Assembly: GCA_017165825.1 (NCBI GenBank)
Contig: CM029366.1
Location: 34,414,096 to 34,478,095, forward strand
Reading direction: 5' to 3'
DNA length: 64,000 bases
Source: Hepsetus odoe
Taxonomy: Eukaryota > Chordata > Actinopteri > Characiformes > Hepsetidae
The translations under genes and the position numbers were made by a program. Shown piece after piece: positions 42,191 through 53,835 of the stretch. Position 1 is the first letter of the stretch. Each line of letters starts with the position of its first letter. The notes beneath the pieces were generated by a model that worked only from the letters and a program-made list of their open reading frames with translations, was not told the DNA's origin and did no database searches.

Positions 42191-43185
42191 AATAAAATCA
42201 GAAATAATGAAATATGAATTCTGATCATTCTTTGAGACATTATAACCTAAATGAACCTTTACTCTCATTATTTACACAGTTTACACTAAACCAAATCTTC
42301 ACACTCTTTCCATCCCAGATGCTGAAGCTGGTCTCCGGTGTTGGGACCCCACTGTTTGCAGGTTTATGGAGGATTTAATTCGGTTAACTGATAGTTTGTC
42401 GTTGGTGAAGTGAAGCACATTAATCAAACACAGCCAAACTCATTCACGTTCAGTGATGAGAGTCGTTTATCTGAAGACACACGGGCCTGCTGGGACAGGA
42501 AACTGATTGTTGTGTTACTGAGCAAACACACAAACTCCTTCCTCTCATGGTGTCTGACTTCTCATCTTTCATGATTATCTTTTACGAAACGTCTTGCAGA
42601 TTTGATGGTGTAGCTTTTATCTGCAGTTAATCAGAGAGGAAAACCACATGGGACCTTGAAGTTTATCAGGAGTTTATTCTGCTGAAGAAGGAACAGAGAA
42701 GCTCTTTTCATTTGCAATGCAATCAGGTCATGCTGAAAAAAAGTAAAGATCTTCTCACTGATCCTGAGAACATTTAATCCTTCCCTTAAGCAGCAGATTG
42801 AGGGGGTTGTGTTGTAAATTTGTTCATTTTTAATAAGGGTCATTTTCTCTTTACTCACTTGGTCCAACATTGTTTTATATCAGAGTTAACAGGCTGGAGG
42901 AACTTCTTCAAAAATAAATATGCCCAAAAGTTCCTCTAGAGTGGATTGAGAGAACCACCTTTTAGTTCCATGAAGAACCTCTGTCAGCACTGTTTTGGAA
43001 TCTAAAAAAGTAGGTTCCCAGATGGAAACAAAAAATGGACAGTCATGGTGAAAGAAGTTCTAGATTACAGCCGTGTCACTCCACCAGATAGTACCATTGT
43101 GCAAATCATCTTCAACAAAGCTATCAAGAGCCGGTTCCAAGTGAAAAACAGATAAATGAGATAAATGTTACCTATGTTCCATGAT
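42191..43185. other. Mostly unique noncoding DNA
   Basis: I see no recognisable gene, repeat family or exon. Confidence 0.35.
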
Positions 43186-43187
43186 GT

Positions 43188-43320
43188 TCCCCTGAACACA
43201 TACCATCCAGCAGGGGGCAGGCATATCCAGCGTATGGGAAGAAGTGATGGGGACGGTACCTTGCTCAAGTATAACCTACTGTTCTGGGATTTCTATGACC
43301 TTCTGCTCCAGGTGGCCTTA
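43188..43320 (-). mobile_element. SINE-A partial
   Basis: CCATCCAGCAGGGGGCAGGC and GGGGACGGTACCTTGCTCAA mark the middle of the element on the minus strand. The head is degraded. Confidence 0.75.
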
Positions 43321-43420
43321 AACACTAGAACACTGGTCTCTTCTCGACTCTTCTCACAGCTGGTGGTCTTGTAGTTGATCTGCAGCTCCAGTCGGGAGAC
43401 ATGAAAGCGAGTGTAATGGT

Positions 43421-43446
43421 CTCGTTTCTCGTTTCTCGTTTCTCAG
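43421..43446. repeat. (TCTCGTT)n short tandem repeat
   Basis: About three units. Confidence 0.8.
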
Positions 43447-43549
43447 ACGCAGGTTCGGTTGTGTCCCCTCCCCCGACTCTCACCACTGTTCATATTGAAG
43501 TTCCTCCCTTTTTTTGAAGTTCTCTGAACGCCTTTGCTTGCACATTAAA

Positions 43550-43830
43550 CGGGGTGGCTGCATTTCAATTTCAAAGGCCTGACAGCGTTTGGAGATGAAG
43601 GCGATTGGACCTGCATGTCAGACGTGAGCTTTCAGCTCGGGGTATCTCATCCCTGCACTCTCTTGCTGAATCTGACATGGTCTGCATGAGGCGCCATTAT
43701 TTTAAAACTCATGGATCATTGCCATGGCGACTCAGATGAAGCCATTTTTAGATCCACACGAACTCTGACTGCGCTGTACCGTACTGTCCATGACACTGAG
43801 ATTAAAGAGCTTCTTTACTTCAGGGCTGTG
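43550..43830. other. Candidate conserved noncoding element
   Basis: Unique sequence with features such as GAGGCGCCATTATTTTAAAA and ATTGCCATGGCGACTCAG. No coding frame. Conservation is unverified. Confidence 0.25.
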
Positions 43831-43844
43831 GTTTGTAATTATTG

Positions 43845-43880
43845 TTATAATCATATATAATATATATATATATATAATCA
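43845..43880. repeat. (AT)n microsatellite
   Basis: An AT run beside the left end of the MITE. Confidence 0.9.
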
Positions 43881-43883
43881 TGT

Positions 43884-44470
43884 ACACTTCCAGCCAAAAG
43901 TATGTGGACACCCCTCAGCCACACATTCTATAGTAAATTATAATTCTATAGTATACTATATATCTGTAGGTCATTTGAAGTGATTTACAATAAAAAATAT
44001 CAAATTAAGGGACAGTAAGCAAAGTATGAAAGGGAAGGTTTGTAGGACAGTATTGAGACTGGCTATGTTATATGGGTTGGAGATGGTGATGAAAAGAAAG
44101 GTGGCAGAACTGGAGGTGTCAGAGTTACGACTTTTATACTTTTGACTTTCAGAATCCGTTCTCTCTCTTTATTAGTCCATTCTGTCTGAAGAGGAAAAGA
44201 CACTCCTAATAATTCTGCATACCTTGATATAGGGTGTTAACCTCCTTAGGCCACGCCCCCTCATTACACAAACACACATCACCTGAGCTGCTTTAATCCA
44301 ATCAGCATTTAAGTTCATACAGCTTGGAGTTGGAATATCTGCGTAAAAAGGATGACCTGCCAAAATGCTCACTCATTTATAATTGTGCACACTGTAAATG
44401 GTTTTGGAGCAAGAAGCCCCGCAAGGTGTAATGGTAGAGTGTCCACATACTTTTGGCCATGAGCTTTGTG
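43884..44470. mobile_element. Tc1/mariner-type MITE with terminal inverted repeats
   Basis: Left end GCCAAAAGTATGTGGACACC (43893 on) pairs with right end GTGTCCACATACTTTTGGCC (44439-44458). This TIR is widespread in fish mariner-type elements. No transposase frame is present. An RTE fragment lies inside at 44022-44138. Confidence 0.75.
44022..44138 (+). mobile_element. RTE-clade fragment nested in MITE
   Basis: GAAAGGGAAGGTTTGTAGGA, then GGTTGGAGATGG, then GGAGGTGTCAGAGTTA matches the C-terminal part of the RTE. It lacks both element ends. Confidence 0.75.
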
Positions 44471-44749
44471 GCTTATGGACACAAGAGTGAAAGCAAACAC
44501 GTAGCTGAATGCTATGAGGCATTACATTTCCTCATTATTTTAATAGCTGGACAGTTTTTCCTTTTAAAATGTTTTCAAATTTCCATTTTTTATACCATTT
44601 CTGTCTCACAGTTTAGTCCACTAACCTAAAATTATGAAATTTATCATGTATTATAAAAATGTCCTTTTAAACATGCTTGGGGCATATAAATAACTGCTTA
44701 TTTATGAACACAGAATGGCAGTGGAAGGAAATGAAGCATGAAGGGGAAA

Positions 44750-45020
44750 GTAGCGGACTTTAGATGTGATCTATGGTCCCTTCTGGATCATATTTTGCCC
44801 TGCAGACGACATCGTTAGGAGATAATTAGCCATTACTAATGTAGATCTCCCTCCACTGCAATGCTGCGAGGCTTTTATCATCCTTCCGCCTGAATCCATC
44901 TCCATAGCGATGATGAGCATTTTACAAAGGATGGCCAGCACTCGTGGTCAATGATGCAAAAAAGACAGGCTTTATATTCGCTTATCATCATTCAGCGCTT
45001 TCTCATTTTCAGGGCTTCGT
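44750..45020. other. Candidate conserved noncoding element
   Basis: Unique, balanced composition with several homeodomain-like TAATTAGCCATTAC sites and CCTCCATAGCG-like motifs. No coding frame. Confidence 0.25.
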
Positions 45021-45185
45021 ATGTGTCATATCAGATAAAAGGCTTTTAGACTGGACACTCGGGAAGCAGTTAACGGTTAAGTTCCAGTTCTGAGTAAACA
45101 GGAAACTGACAGTAAAATGATGTAACAGTTGATGCGATATGTGATTAAAGGTTTGCCACTAATTAGAGGCTGGGTCCTTCTGTGG

Positions 45186-45386
45186 ACATGGTACATTTAC
45201 AGCATTTATCTGACGCTCTTATCCAGCGACTTACGTTGTTTAACTACAGGGACAGTCCCCGCTGGAGACACTTGGGGTTCAGGGTCTTGCTCAGGAACCC
45301 AATGGTGGTAGTGCTGGAGGTGGGATTCAAACCTGTGTCCTTTTGGTCTGTAGATGAGTGTCCTACCACTAGACCACCAGCACCAC
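45186..45386 (-). mobile_element. SINE-B, near full length
   Basis: Tail complement TACATTTACAGCATTTATCT, then CGCTCTTATCCAGCGACTTA, core, B-box complement GGGATTCAAACCTGTG, and head complement ACCACTAGACCACCAGCACC. Confidence 0.9.
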
Positions 45387-46317
45387 GTGGTCAGTGTAGG
45401 TGTGTCTTTAAGAGATTCTGGAAGACAGACTGGGACGCAAAGCAGCCATTAAATGAGACAGTCTGGCCTACGGACCAAGTGTTGTGCCTGTTGCCTAGCA
45501 ACCATGGCAAATGCAGCCAAACCACGAATATTATAGACATACCAGATACTCACTCTAAACTACTAAAACTAAAACTACTAAACAGTAAAAAGGCAGATTG
45601 ACATCAAAATTGTTTTCTTTTTTTTTCATATTTTTGACTGTTAAAAATAACCGCCACCAGTGCGCAATAAACTCGGGATGTTGTCAGGCTACAAAGGTAC
45701 ATCCATTTCCATGGAAACAAAGGCCACATTTCCTTCCTAGTTTGAAGGAGCTTATGGAACAGGATGGTTTAAGTGACTCCACCTGCTTTCCATCTGATCT
45801 TCACTAGGTTCTCTTTGATAAGAGTTCACACCGAAATTTAGGACTGAGATGTGTCACCTTAGTCATCAACAAGGCATCGATCATTGGTTCTCTCAGCTCT
45901 CACTGGGTTCTTCAGCTCTGAGGTCCGGAAGTCATCACACCTTCATTCCTGACAGTGTTCTGAAGGAGATCCTGATGGATCACTCACAGCTGCGGTTCTG
46001 ATCCCATTTACACTCAACATTTATAGTAAAAGATCAGGGTTTACTTCAAACATTAAATCTGGAAGATTTAAATCATCTGTTGCGTTAAAACATCTTTCTG
46101 GATGGTGTGCTGTCACCATCAAATACACACTTTAATTCTAGCATCCTCCAAAAGTGCAGATTTATCTGTTAAAACAAAGCAAATGTAAGTTTAACTAGAT
46201 AAAGCTCTTCACAACCAGATAACTCATTTGCATATGTATATGTATTTTGCAAAACATCCAATATAAAAAAAAAATCATACCTTATATGTCCTAGCTTTGG
46301 CAGCACATTACACTACA

Positions 46318-46680
46318 TACTACACTATAAGCCCAAAAGTATGCGAACACCTGGCTGCTTATTGGACATCACATTCAAAGAGATAAGTATTAATATGGAG
46401 ATTCCCTTTTTGTGGGTTTAGCAGCCTCTGTTCTGTTTCCACCTAAGGTGGTCAGCTCATCGAAGAAAATGAAGGTCTTGCTCACAAGTATTCTAGTCTA
46501 TTTTTCTAGTCTAGTCTAGTTTTCAGCTGGGTTAAGGTCAGGGCTCAGTGTAGGACATTAAAATCCCCCCACACCATGTCTTTATGGACCTTGGTTTGTG
46601 CTCTGTGGAGTCCAACTGGATCAGGAAAGAATCTTTCCAAAACGGTGGGAAGTGTTTAATCATGTAAAATGTGTTTCCTT
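46318..46680. mobile_element. Decayed Tc1/mariner-type element
   Basis: Starts with CCCAAAAGTATGCGAACACC, a TIR-like end, followed by sequence with the flavour of a mariner-type element (GTTAAGGTCAGGGCTC, TGTAGG). The right end is not found. (CTAGT)n stutter lies at about 46490-46525. Confidence 0.5.
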
Positions 46681-46714
46681 GCTGTAAGAGAGTGCAGGGA
46701 GGTTAGAATGGGTC

Positions 46715-46922
46715 TAGGGGTGCTGGTGGTCTAGTGGTGGTACTTGCCTACAGAACCTCTGGATCAAGAGGTCCCAGGTTTGATTCCCACCTCTGGCACT
46801 ACCAACACTGGGCTCCTGAGCAAGACCCTGAACCCTGAGTGTCTCCGGGGGGACTGTCCCTGTATGGAACTGGAAGTCGCTCTGGATAAGAGTGTCTGCT
46901 ACATGCCACAAATGTAAATGTC
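46715..46922 (+). mobile_element. SINE-B, full length
   Basis: GGGTGCTGGTGGTCTAGTGG head, AGGTTTGATTCCCACCTC B box, GCAAGACCCTGAACCC, GGGGGGACTGTCCCTG and a GGATAAGAGTGTCTGCTACA tail. Confidence 0.92.
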
Positions 46923-46962
46923 TTCTGGATTGAAGAAGTGGTCTGTGACCAATGAGGACCAG

Positions 46963-47295
46963 TGAGAGGGAAAGGGAAGGTTTACTAGATGGTAATGAGA
47001 CCTGCAATTTTATGTGAGTTGGAGATGGTAGTGTGACCAGCTATGTTATACAGGCTGAAGATTATAGTGGCCATGTCCAGAGGAGAGACGAGGAATATAT
47101 CAAGAGAAGGATCTCGAGGATGGAGCTGCCAGAAAAGCAGAGAAGAGGAAGGACAAAGAGGAGGTTTATGGATGTGGTAAGAGAGGACATGCAGAGGGAC
47201 GGTGTGAAAGAGGAAGATGCAGAAGACAGGAAGAAATGGAGACAGAGGATCTGCTGTGATGACTCCTAATGGGAACAGAGAGGAGAAGAAGTGTT
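46963..47295 (+). mobile_element. RTE-clade LINE 3' fragment
   Basis: Covers the VRPA region (two tandem units at about 46980-47065) and the RRDEEYI...GKQRRGR C-terminus, ending at TGGGAACAGAGAGGAGAAGA. An internal deletion removes the segment between them. Confidence 0.8.
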
Positions 47296-47675
47296 TATGT
47301 TTTAGCATTAATATCAGTCTTTGCTGGAAGTAAGAGAAGCAAACCCAGAAAAACAAAAGAACACAATCGTCCTCCAGTAAACGTTGCTGCTGGTACTTTG
47401 CAGCCTGGTTTGCAGCGTCTCCTGGTCTCCACCAAACCCAGGATCCTCCATCAGACTGCAGGGTAGGAAAGTACGATCCATCACTCTGGAGACTGGTACT
47501 ACAACTCCCTGCATTACATAAAGTTCTTGTTCTGTGTCTTCTGTGGTGGTTTTCCTGCAGTACACTACTTTCCAGAGAGTCACTTGGTGTCTCGAGATCT
47601 GACACTCAAGTCCCAGGTTGAGTCTGATTGTTAATCAGATTACTGAGGATTTCTTAGCAAAATGAGTGTTAGTGG

Positions 47676-47938
47676 TGGGCAGCGGTGGCCTAGTGTTTAA
47701 GGAGTTGCCCTGGAGCAGAAGATTGTGGGTTCGATTCCCTCACCAGTAGGTTGCCCTGAGATACCCTTGAGCAAGGTACCGTCCCCGTCACCGCTCCCCG
47801 GGTGCTTTCAATAGCTGCCCCCTGCTGCACGTGTGTGTGTGTGTGTATGTGAAACGAAGAGGTTGAATTTCGTTGTTGTTTTCGTGTTGTGCTGTGCTGC
47901 GTTTCACAATGACAAGAATAGTCACTTTCACTTTCATT
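47676..47938 (+). mobile_element. SINE-A, full length
   Basis: GGGCAGCGGTGGCCTAGTG head, GGGTTCGATTCCCTCACC B box, GAGCAAGGTACCGTCCCCG core, GCCCCCTGCTGCACG, a GTGTTGTGCTGTGCTGCG region and a CACTTTCACTTTCA tail. This is the best-preserved copy. Confidence 0.93.
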
Positions 47939-47944
47939 TTAACA

Positions 47945-49080
47945 CTGATGGTAAAAACTGCTCAGAGATCCTTCGATCCATATGGCTGCTCAACAGCTCA
48001 TGGAGGTAAACTAAAATAAGCAAAGTGTATCCATAGCAACTGGCCACATGGTATGAAAATGAATCTAATGAACTGGATCATCAATTCATTAAAGTTAAAG
48101 AAGAAGTTAATTAAAATGAATCATGTTTCCATCATCAGTGTCTACACTCCGAATCTGTTTATCTAAAAATGTTTTTTTCACACTTCTCCCACTTTCGTTT
48201 TTTAATCATACTGATTGTTTTTAAAGTCTCAACACTTGTTTTCCTTTTGTGTTTTTTGGGACGCTGGTGTTTGAGTCAAAGTCAAGTTCCAAGTCTTGCT
48301 CTCTTCCCTCTTTTGGCTCTCAAGTCTTTGGAGTTTGGAGAGACCTGCTGCCACTTATGATGTCTATCCAGCAGAAATGTTAAACCAGATATTGAATAAA
48401 CGATAGTTTTAAAAGATAGTTATGCATTTAATCATCCTTAATTGGTCTCCAGAAACACCGCTTACAAAAGGTTCTCCTTTAACATGAAGCCCAATTCAAA
48501 TACAAAACGTTGATGATGGTAATGCAGTTGGTCTGGTTTCTGGATGGACTCAGGCTCTGTAAGGATATAATAAGGAGCCTCTGTTTCTGGTGCTCGTGGA
48601 ATAAGGAGTCATCTCTACAACAAGGCCCAGTTTCCTCTTTATTGACACCCTAAGTTGCACTTGTTTTCTCCTCAGCCCTCTTCGTCTCTATCTCTCTGTC
48701 CTGCATTAGGACGAGCAGCACATAGTCAGGGCGTTAATGAGAAAATGGTTAATGCTGCAATCACTCAGTGTTAATAAGAAAACCTTCCTTCTTTTCTGAG
48801 AGGAACTACTGATAAAGTCAACCTGGAAGTAAAGTGTTTGTTCCCATCTCTGATGGCTGGATCTGATTTATTGCTCATTTGAACACTCTCTTGTTCCTTT
48901 CAGACCACAATAAGGCAGAATGTAAACACATCTCCCAGGCTTATATTCTGGGGTTCAGTCTGAAGGAACATCTCTGTTAATATCCTAGATTTGAATGTTT
49001 TAGGACCTTCAGAGGTCAAAACTTTAAACAGGTGGAAAATAAAAAGAAGCTTAAGCAGGAGTTAACCTTCCCAGATGAAC
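47945..49080. other. Unique noncoding DNA
   Basis: I see no supported gene or repeat. Confidence 0.35.
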
Positions 49081-49084
49081 AATG

Positions 49085-49352
49085 TATAATGACCTTCTCC
49101 CGTCACACAGGGAGAAGGTCCTGGGTTCAATTCCCAGGAGAAGTGGACATGTTGTCCCTGTGTTTGTGTGTTTCTTTCCAAAGACCTGCACACCACATGG
49201 TTTAGAAATGCTAAATTGTGTCTAGGGTTAGGGTTAGCACTGTGATGGATTGGTGACCTGCCCAGGGTGTCCCCACCTTTCTCCCTGTGAGAGCTGGGAT
49301 GGACTCCAGCACCTCCTGGACCCTAATCAGGACAAGTGGCTTAGAAAGAGAG
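49085..49352 (+). mobile_element. SINE-C copy
   Basis: GAAGGTCCTGGGTTCAATTC B-box region, GGACATGTTGTCCCTGTG, GATTGGTGACCTGCCCAGGG and a CAGGACAAGTGGCTTAGAAA tail. Confidence 0.85.
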
Positions 49353-49705
49353 TGAACGTCTGGAGAACCCTGTCCCAGCAAGGGCTTGAGTGAAAGACTC
49401 AGACATTACCTCTTAACTCCAACTGCTCGAGATAAAATGTCCAATCAGAGTGGATTTGTTTGTAGGTGTCTGGTCTGGAGGAGGATGTTCGAGTGTGTAA
49501 ATGCATCTGTTTGTTCAGTAACTCATCGTCAGGGTGTAAACTTATTGAAGTCATTGTAGATCAGAGAATTAACACAAACACAAAAAGAACAAATCTGCAG
49601 GTGCAGCACAAGAAAACTAAAAAACACACAATAAACCCACGACTCTGCTGACATCACTGAAGTCTGGACTTCCAGGAACCCACAGGGCACGATTTATGAC
49701 TGGCC

Positions 49706-49896
49706 TTTACATTTACGGCTCTTATCCAGAGCGACTTACATGTCCTAATTACAGGGACAGTCCCCCTGGAGACACTCAGGGTTCAGGGTCTCAGGGACCC
49801 AGCAGTGGTAGTGGCTAGAGGTGGGATTCGAACCTGGAACCTCTTGAGACACAGGTCCACACAAGTATCCTACCACTAGACCACCACCACCGCCTT
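49706..49896 (-). mobile_element. SINE-B, near full length
   Basis: Tail complement TTTACATTTACGGCTCTTAT, core CAGGGACAGTCCCCCTGGAG, B-box complement GGGATTCGAACCTGG and ACCACTAGACCACCACC. Confidence 0.9.
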
Positions 49897-50782
49897 TAGG
49901 TTTTAGTCCACTGTTTCTGTCCTTCTACACACAGTCCTTAATCTTAATCTTGGTGTTTTTCACCTTTTTTTGTGTGCTCCTTCCTTTCCTCAGTGTTTCC
50001 GGTACCTTTTCACCAAAAGCAGCCCCCATGTTGCTCCGACTCTCTGGGTAGTATTTCAGTTTTCTGTGTTTGCAGGGCAGCATCAGGGTTCATATCTGGA
50101 TCTGAGATTAAATTAAACAGGTGACCTTATTAAATTGTTCCTCTCTTTCTTTTCCTGAGAAAATTTCAGGCTTCTGTTTCACACCAAACTCAGCAGCTCA
50201 TTTTTCTCACGTCTTGTTAGAACTCGCTAGCTTTTTCCAGGAAGGTGTTTCCTTTTCTACTCCAAGCCTCTTATTGTCAAAAAAAACTTTTAAAGTCAAA
50301 GGAACTTTCACTTCAAGTTAATGCATCAAGATTTTCTTTTTTTTTGTTTAGGACCATTTTTACCGGTCCAGTACTCCTGAAATAAGGAATATTCCTGCAT
50401 CCCAGGTCCAAGTGTTTTTGTTTTGGTCATCGACACCCCAGTCCCTCCTTCCTGTTCCCGTGTGTTGGATCTGTGTCTGCTGGTTGTTCCATGTTCTCTG
50501 TGGTTGTTTTTATTTTGAGTCTGGTTCTCTGTTGGTTCCATCAACTTTAACTATAAAGGGAAAATGAAGGTACAAGGATTGTTTCAGACTGCAGTGTTAT
50601 TGAACTAGTGATGTGTGGAGATAATTAATGTGGCTGATTGTATATTTTGTTTAATTTACTAAACTTTTGCACTGACCTTCCTCCTGGTTTTAAAGCAAAG
50701 TGTAAATGACTTTCTGCCAGCAGTCAGTAGATCCAGTCCTAGTGATGCCAAAGCCACCTGTACAACTATTCATCTGTATAAT

Positions 50783-50930
50783 GGTCCTCCCTCTCCCCCA
50801 TCACTCAGTAGAACTGTCCTCTCTCTCTCTGGGTGTGTAGGGTGGTCCTCCCTCTCCCCCATCACTCAGTAGAACTGTCCTCTCTCTCTCTGGGTGTGTA
50901 GGGCAGTCCTCCCTCTCCCCCATCACCCCA
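50783..50930. repeat. 61-bp tandem duplication
   Basis: Two almost identical 61-bp units (50783-50843 and 50844-50904), beginning GGTCCTCCCTCTCCCCCATC, are followed by a partial third. The near identity suggests a recent duplication. Confidence 0.9.
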
Positions 50931-51002
50931 TCACACAACATCATTTTCTCAGCCAGAGCAGGCTATGCAGTGTCCTCTCCTCATGTTCACTATTTTTGCA
51001 TT

Positions 51003-51330
51003 TATTTTTGGGGTACAAAACGAAGCGCCACCTTTAGCAGTAACACCTGCAGCCACACACACTGTGAACAGTGATCAGTGAGTGTAACCCATTTTACACA
51101 CACCGGTAGTGAACACACACCAGGAGCAGTGGGCTGTAATACCTGCACCCAGGGGGCAGTTATGAGGGTGAATGTTTTGCCCTGAGGGCACTTCAGCCAT
51201 GAATGCAGGAGCAGTGAAGTGTTCTTCACCTCCCACTGCCCTCATTTTTCCTGCCCGTCCTGGGGATTGAACCTCAAAATCTTGGGTTACAAACCCTCTT
51301 CTCTAAACATCAGGACACGACTGAGCTAAT
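51003..51330 (-). mobile_element. SINE-like element of a fourth type
   Basis: CCCATTTTACACACACCGGT, GGAGCAGTGGGCTG, CCCAGGGGGCAGTTATGAGG, CTGAGGGCACTTCAGCCATG and a B-box-like complement GGGATTGAACC resemble a common fish tRNA-headed repeat. The boundaries are approximate. Confidence 0.55.
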
Positions 51331-52124
51331 CAGTTAAACACTGTTGGTCTTAAAGTAACCACAGCTAGTAATTTATCAGTAGGACTACAGTACCCATAAT
51401 TCCAGTCTACCTGTAATTGCAAAGTGACCTGATGATGTGAAATGGGAGAGACTGACAGTCCCTCAGAATCAGCATTGAAGCTTGTTTAGCATTTTTTATT
51501 GCTTTAGCATAGAAACTGTCCCAGAATCTCCCTGTGTGTGATCTGAGTGTCCAGAGTTGTTTCCCAGATGAAATATTTCATCAAATAATCATGAAGGGTC
51601 TTCAGTGGAGAAGTGGCACCACTGACCCGAGATCAGTGACCAGACAGGAGCAGAAACACAGGGAGCTGCTCCTGATGGCTTGTGTCACCATGATGTTATT
51701 TCAGGCTTCATAATCTTCAAACCTCACTATCTCCTCATCAAAGGCCATGACTGGATCCCCCACGTTACTCTTTATTAGGTTTTTCAGAACCATTTCAACA
51801 TCACCTCACTATGGATCGGCCTCGGTACTCCATCTTTTATGACCGCTGTCCATCTCGCCAGGACATGAGTGGAGGAAGAAGAGGGAAGGAGGAGGAGGGG
51901 TGGGATGTGACACAGCTATAAATATCCAGTGTAAACAGGAAGACATGAAGGTGAGACCCAGCCGGCGGACAAACATCCGTCAGGAGCGACAAGAGCTGCT
52001 GGTGGAAACCTCTCCATCTGCTGATGTTCTCTCTCTTTTTTTGCCTAATAAAGAATGAGAGAGAAATGCCCTCATTAGGGAGAATAAAAATAGCTTTGGA
52101 GGTTGTTCTGACCTTTCTGGATAT

Positions 52125-52147
52125 AAAAAAAAAAAAAATAAAATAAA

Positions 52148-52181
<34 letters not shown>
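52125..52181. repeat. A-rich and (AT)n tract
   Basis: Poly-A and (AAAT)n passing into (AT)n, immediately upstream of the chimeric SINE; probably its insertion site. Confidence 0.9.
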
Positions 52182-52183
<2 letters not shown>

Positions 52184-52425
52184 GGCAGTGGTGGCCTAGT
52201 GGTTCGGGTGTCGGCCACGTGATTGGAGAATTGGGGGTTCGAACCCCTTCTCAATAGGTTGCCCTGAGGTACCCTTGAGCAAGGTGCCGTCCCCGTCCCG
52301 CTCCTCCCTGCGATGGGCTGGCGACCTGTCCAGGGTGCGTCCCCCGTCCTCGCCCTGTGTGCGCTGGGTTGGACACCCCCCGCGACCCCGTTTGGGACAA
52401 GCGGCAGAAAATGGATAGATATATA
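52182..52425 (+). mobile_element. Chimeric SINE (SINE-A head, SINE-C tail)
   Basis: The head GGGGCAGTGGTGGCCTAGTG, B box GGGTTCGAACCCCTTC and core GAGGTACCCTTGAGCAAGG are SINE-A. After CCGTCCCCGTC it switches to CTCCTCCCTGCGATGGGCTG and GCGACCTGTCCAGGG, the SINE-C tail, ending GGGACAAGCGGCAGAAAATG. The same junction is present at 61556-61799. Confidence 0.85.
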
Positions 52426-52654
52426 TATATAAATTTTTTTAGAGCTCAACAGGGCTAAAAAAGCCAAAAACAAGAACAAAATAAAATATTTTTTTATATC
52501 TATTTTTATTACATTTATTGCTTTATTCATGGGATAAGTCCTCATTGCCAGGGCTGACGGATTTAGAGAAAACGGAAACATTATTTCTTAAAAATTATTT
52601 TCAATGAATTTGCCTTTCTGATTTCTAAAGCACTTCAGTGGACTGGTTAATTAC

Positions 52655-52722
52655 AGCGGTCTTTTGTTGTGGTTCACTGTATGCAGTGTGTTCACAATGA
52701 CTAACAGTTACTTTCATTTCAA
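52655..52722 (+). mobile_element. SINE-A 3' end fragment
   Basis: TTTTGTTGTGGTTCACTGTA, then TTCACAATGACTAACAG and a CTTTCATTTCA end. The head is missing. Confidence 0.6.
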
Positions 52723-52852
52723 CCATCCTTAAAGCCACAAGGCGACGGGCAGGTGAAAACACTCTAGAGCTCCTAAAAAACATCAGTGATGTCTCTCCAT
52801 AATAAAACTATTTCTAAACTGGGCACATTAATATGTTATCATTTGTTTATAT

Positions 52853-53052
52853 GGTGGGTGCTGGTGGTCTAGTGGTGGTACTTGTCTATGGACCTGTGGC
52901 TCAAGAGGTCCCAGGTTGGAATCCCACCTCCAGCACTACCACCACTGGGTCCCTGAGACCCTGAACCCTGAGTGTCTCCAGGGGGGACTGTCCCTGTACT
53001 CAGGACATCAGTCACTCTGGATAAGAGCGTCTGCTAAATGCTGTAAATGTAA
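52853..53052 (+). mobile_element. SINE-B, full length
   Basis: GGGTGCTGGTGGTCTAGTGG head, CCCAGGTTGGAATCCCACCT B-box region, core, and GGATAAGAGCGTCTGCTAAA tail. Confidence 0.92.
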
Positions 53053-53639
53053 CTCTGTTATTTGTTTGTTTGTACCCTGACAGCTGCCCTCGACCATGTG
53101 TGATGAGTAGGCCGACAGAACTGGTCCAAAATGAATCACATAATATTAGTGTGCACTGAAGATATGAGGTTTTATAGTGAAGCCTGAGCTGAACATTTCA
53201 GAACTGGTTGGGATCTGTTACAACAGCACATTCTGTATCAGATCAGCATTTTTCAGTAGGGCTCTGTGGGGGCGGTGAGATGGACAGTGTGCAGGCCTCT
53301 GATTGGATGAGAAGGTGGGACCCCAGGATGCACCAGGAGATGGTGGTGTCTCAGGGGAGCTCCTCCGCCCCAGGCTTCATGCCGCAGCTCATTGGCCTAA
53401 TTAGTCTGGATTTAGCTGATCAGCTCACATGAGCCCACTCACTCCGTGTCTCGTCTTTTTAGTTTTAATGACCAGAGACTTTATAACACTGTGCCTCTGC
53501 ATCCGCACCAGTAATACCATCGTTATCTGCCATGTCTGATTGTTCCAGTGGGCGTGTAAACTGCACGCTCTGATTTCTTAAAGCCATGAGGAGAGAAATC
53601 TGATAGAGGACTGGAGCTTAGCTCCGTCTTTCAGTTTAC

Positions 53640-53835
53640 TTCCATGAGTTACATTAGAAACACGGATAACGAGCTTCATGGAAACACAGAACGCTCCCTT
53701 CAGAGAACCAGGCCGACCACACCCATCCTTCTCTCTCTTCTGTCCTCTGGGAAATTACTCTGGACTGTCGGATCGCACACAACAAGATTTCAGGACAGTT
53801 TCTACCCCAAAACAATAAAAACCGCAGACTGATTG
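53640..53835 (+). mobile_element. Rex1/CR1-like LINE C-terminal remnant
   Basis: The frame LLSLLSSGKLLWTVGSHTTR, then FQDSFYPKTIKTAD and stop, resembles the end of Rex1/CR1-type ORF2 (…LPSG…, …SFYP.AI…). This rests on motif memory only. Confidence 0.4.

Noticed and set aside
46285..46312. U6 snRNA 5'-end-like string (TAGCTTTGGCAGCACATTAC)
   Set aside because: Only about 25 bases with several mismatches; no further U6 sequence or promoter. Could be chance or a tiny chimeric retrofragment.
49221..49236. (TTAGGG)2 telomere-like motif
   Set aside because: Two units only, inside a SINE-C copy; expected by chance.
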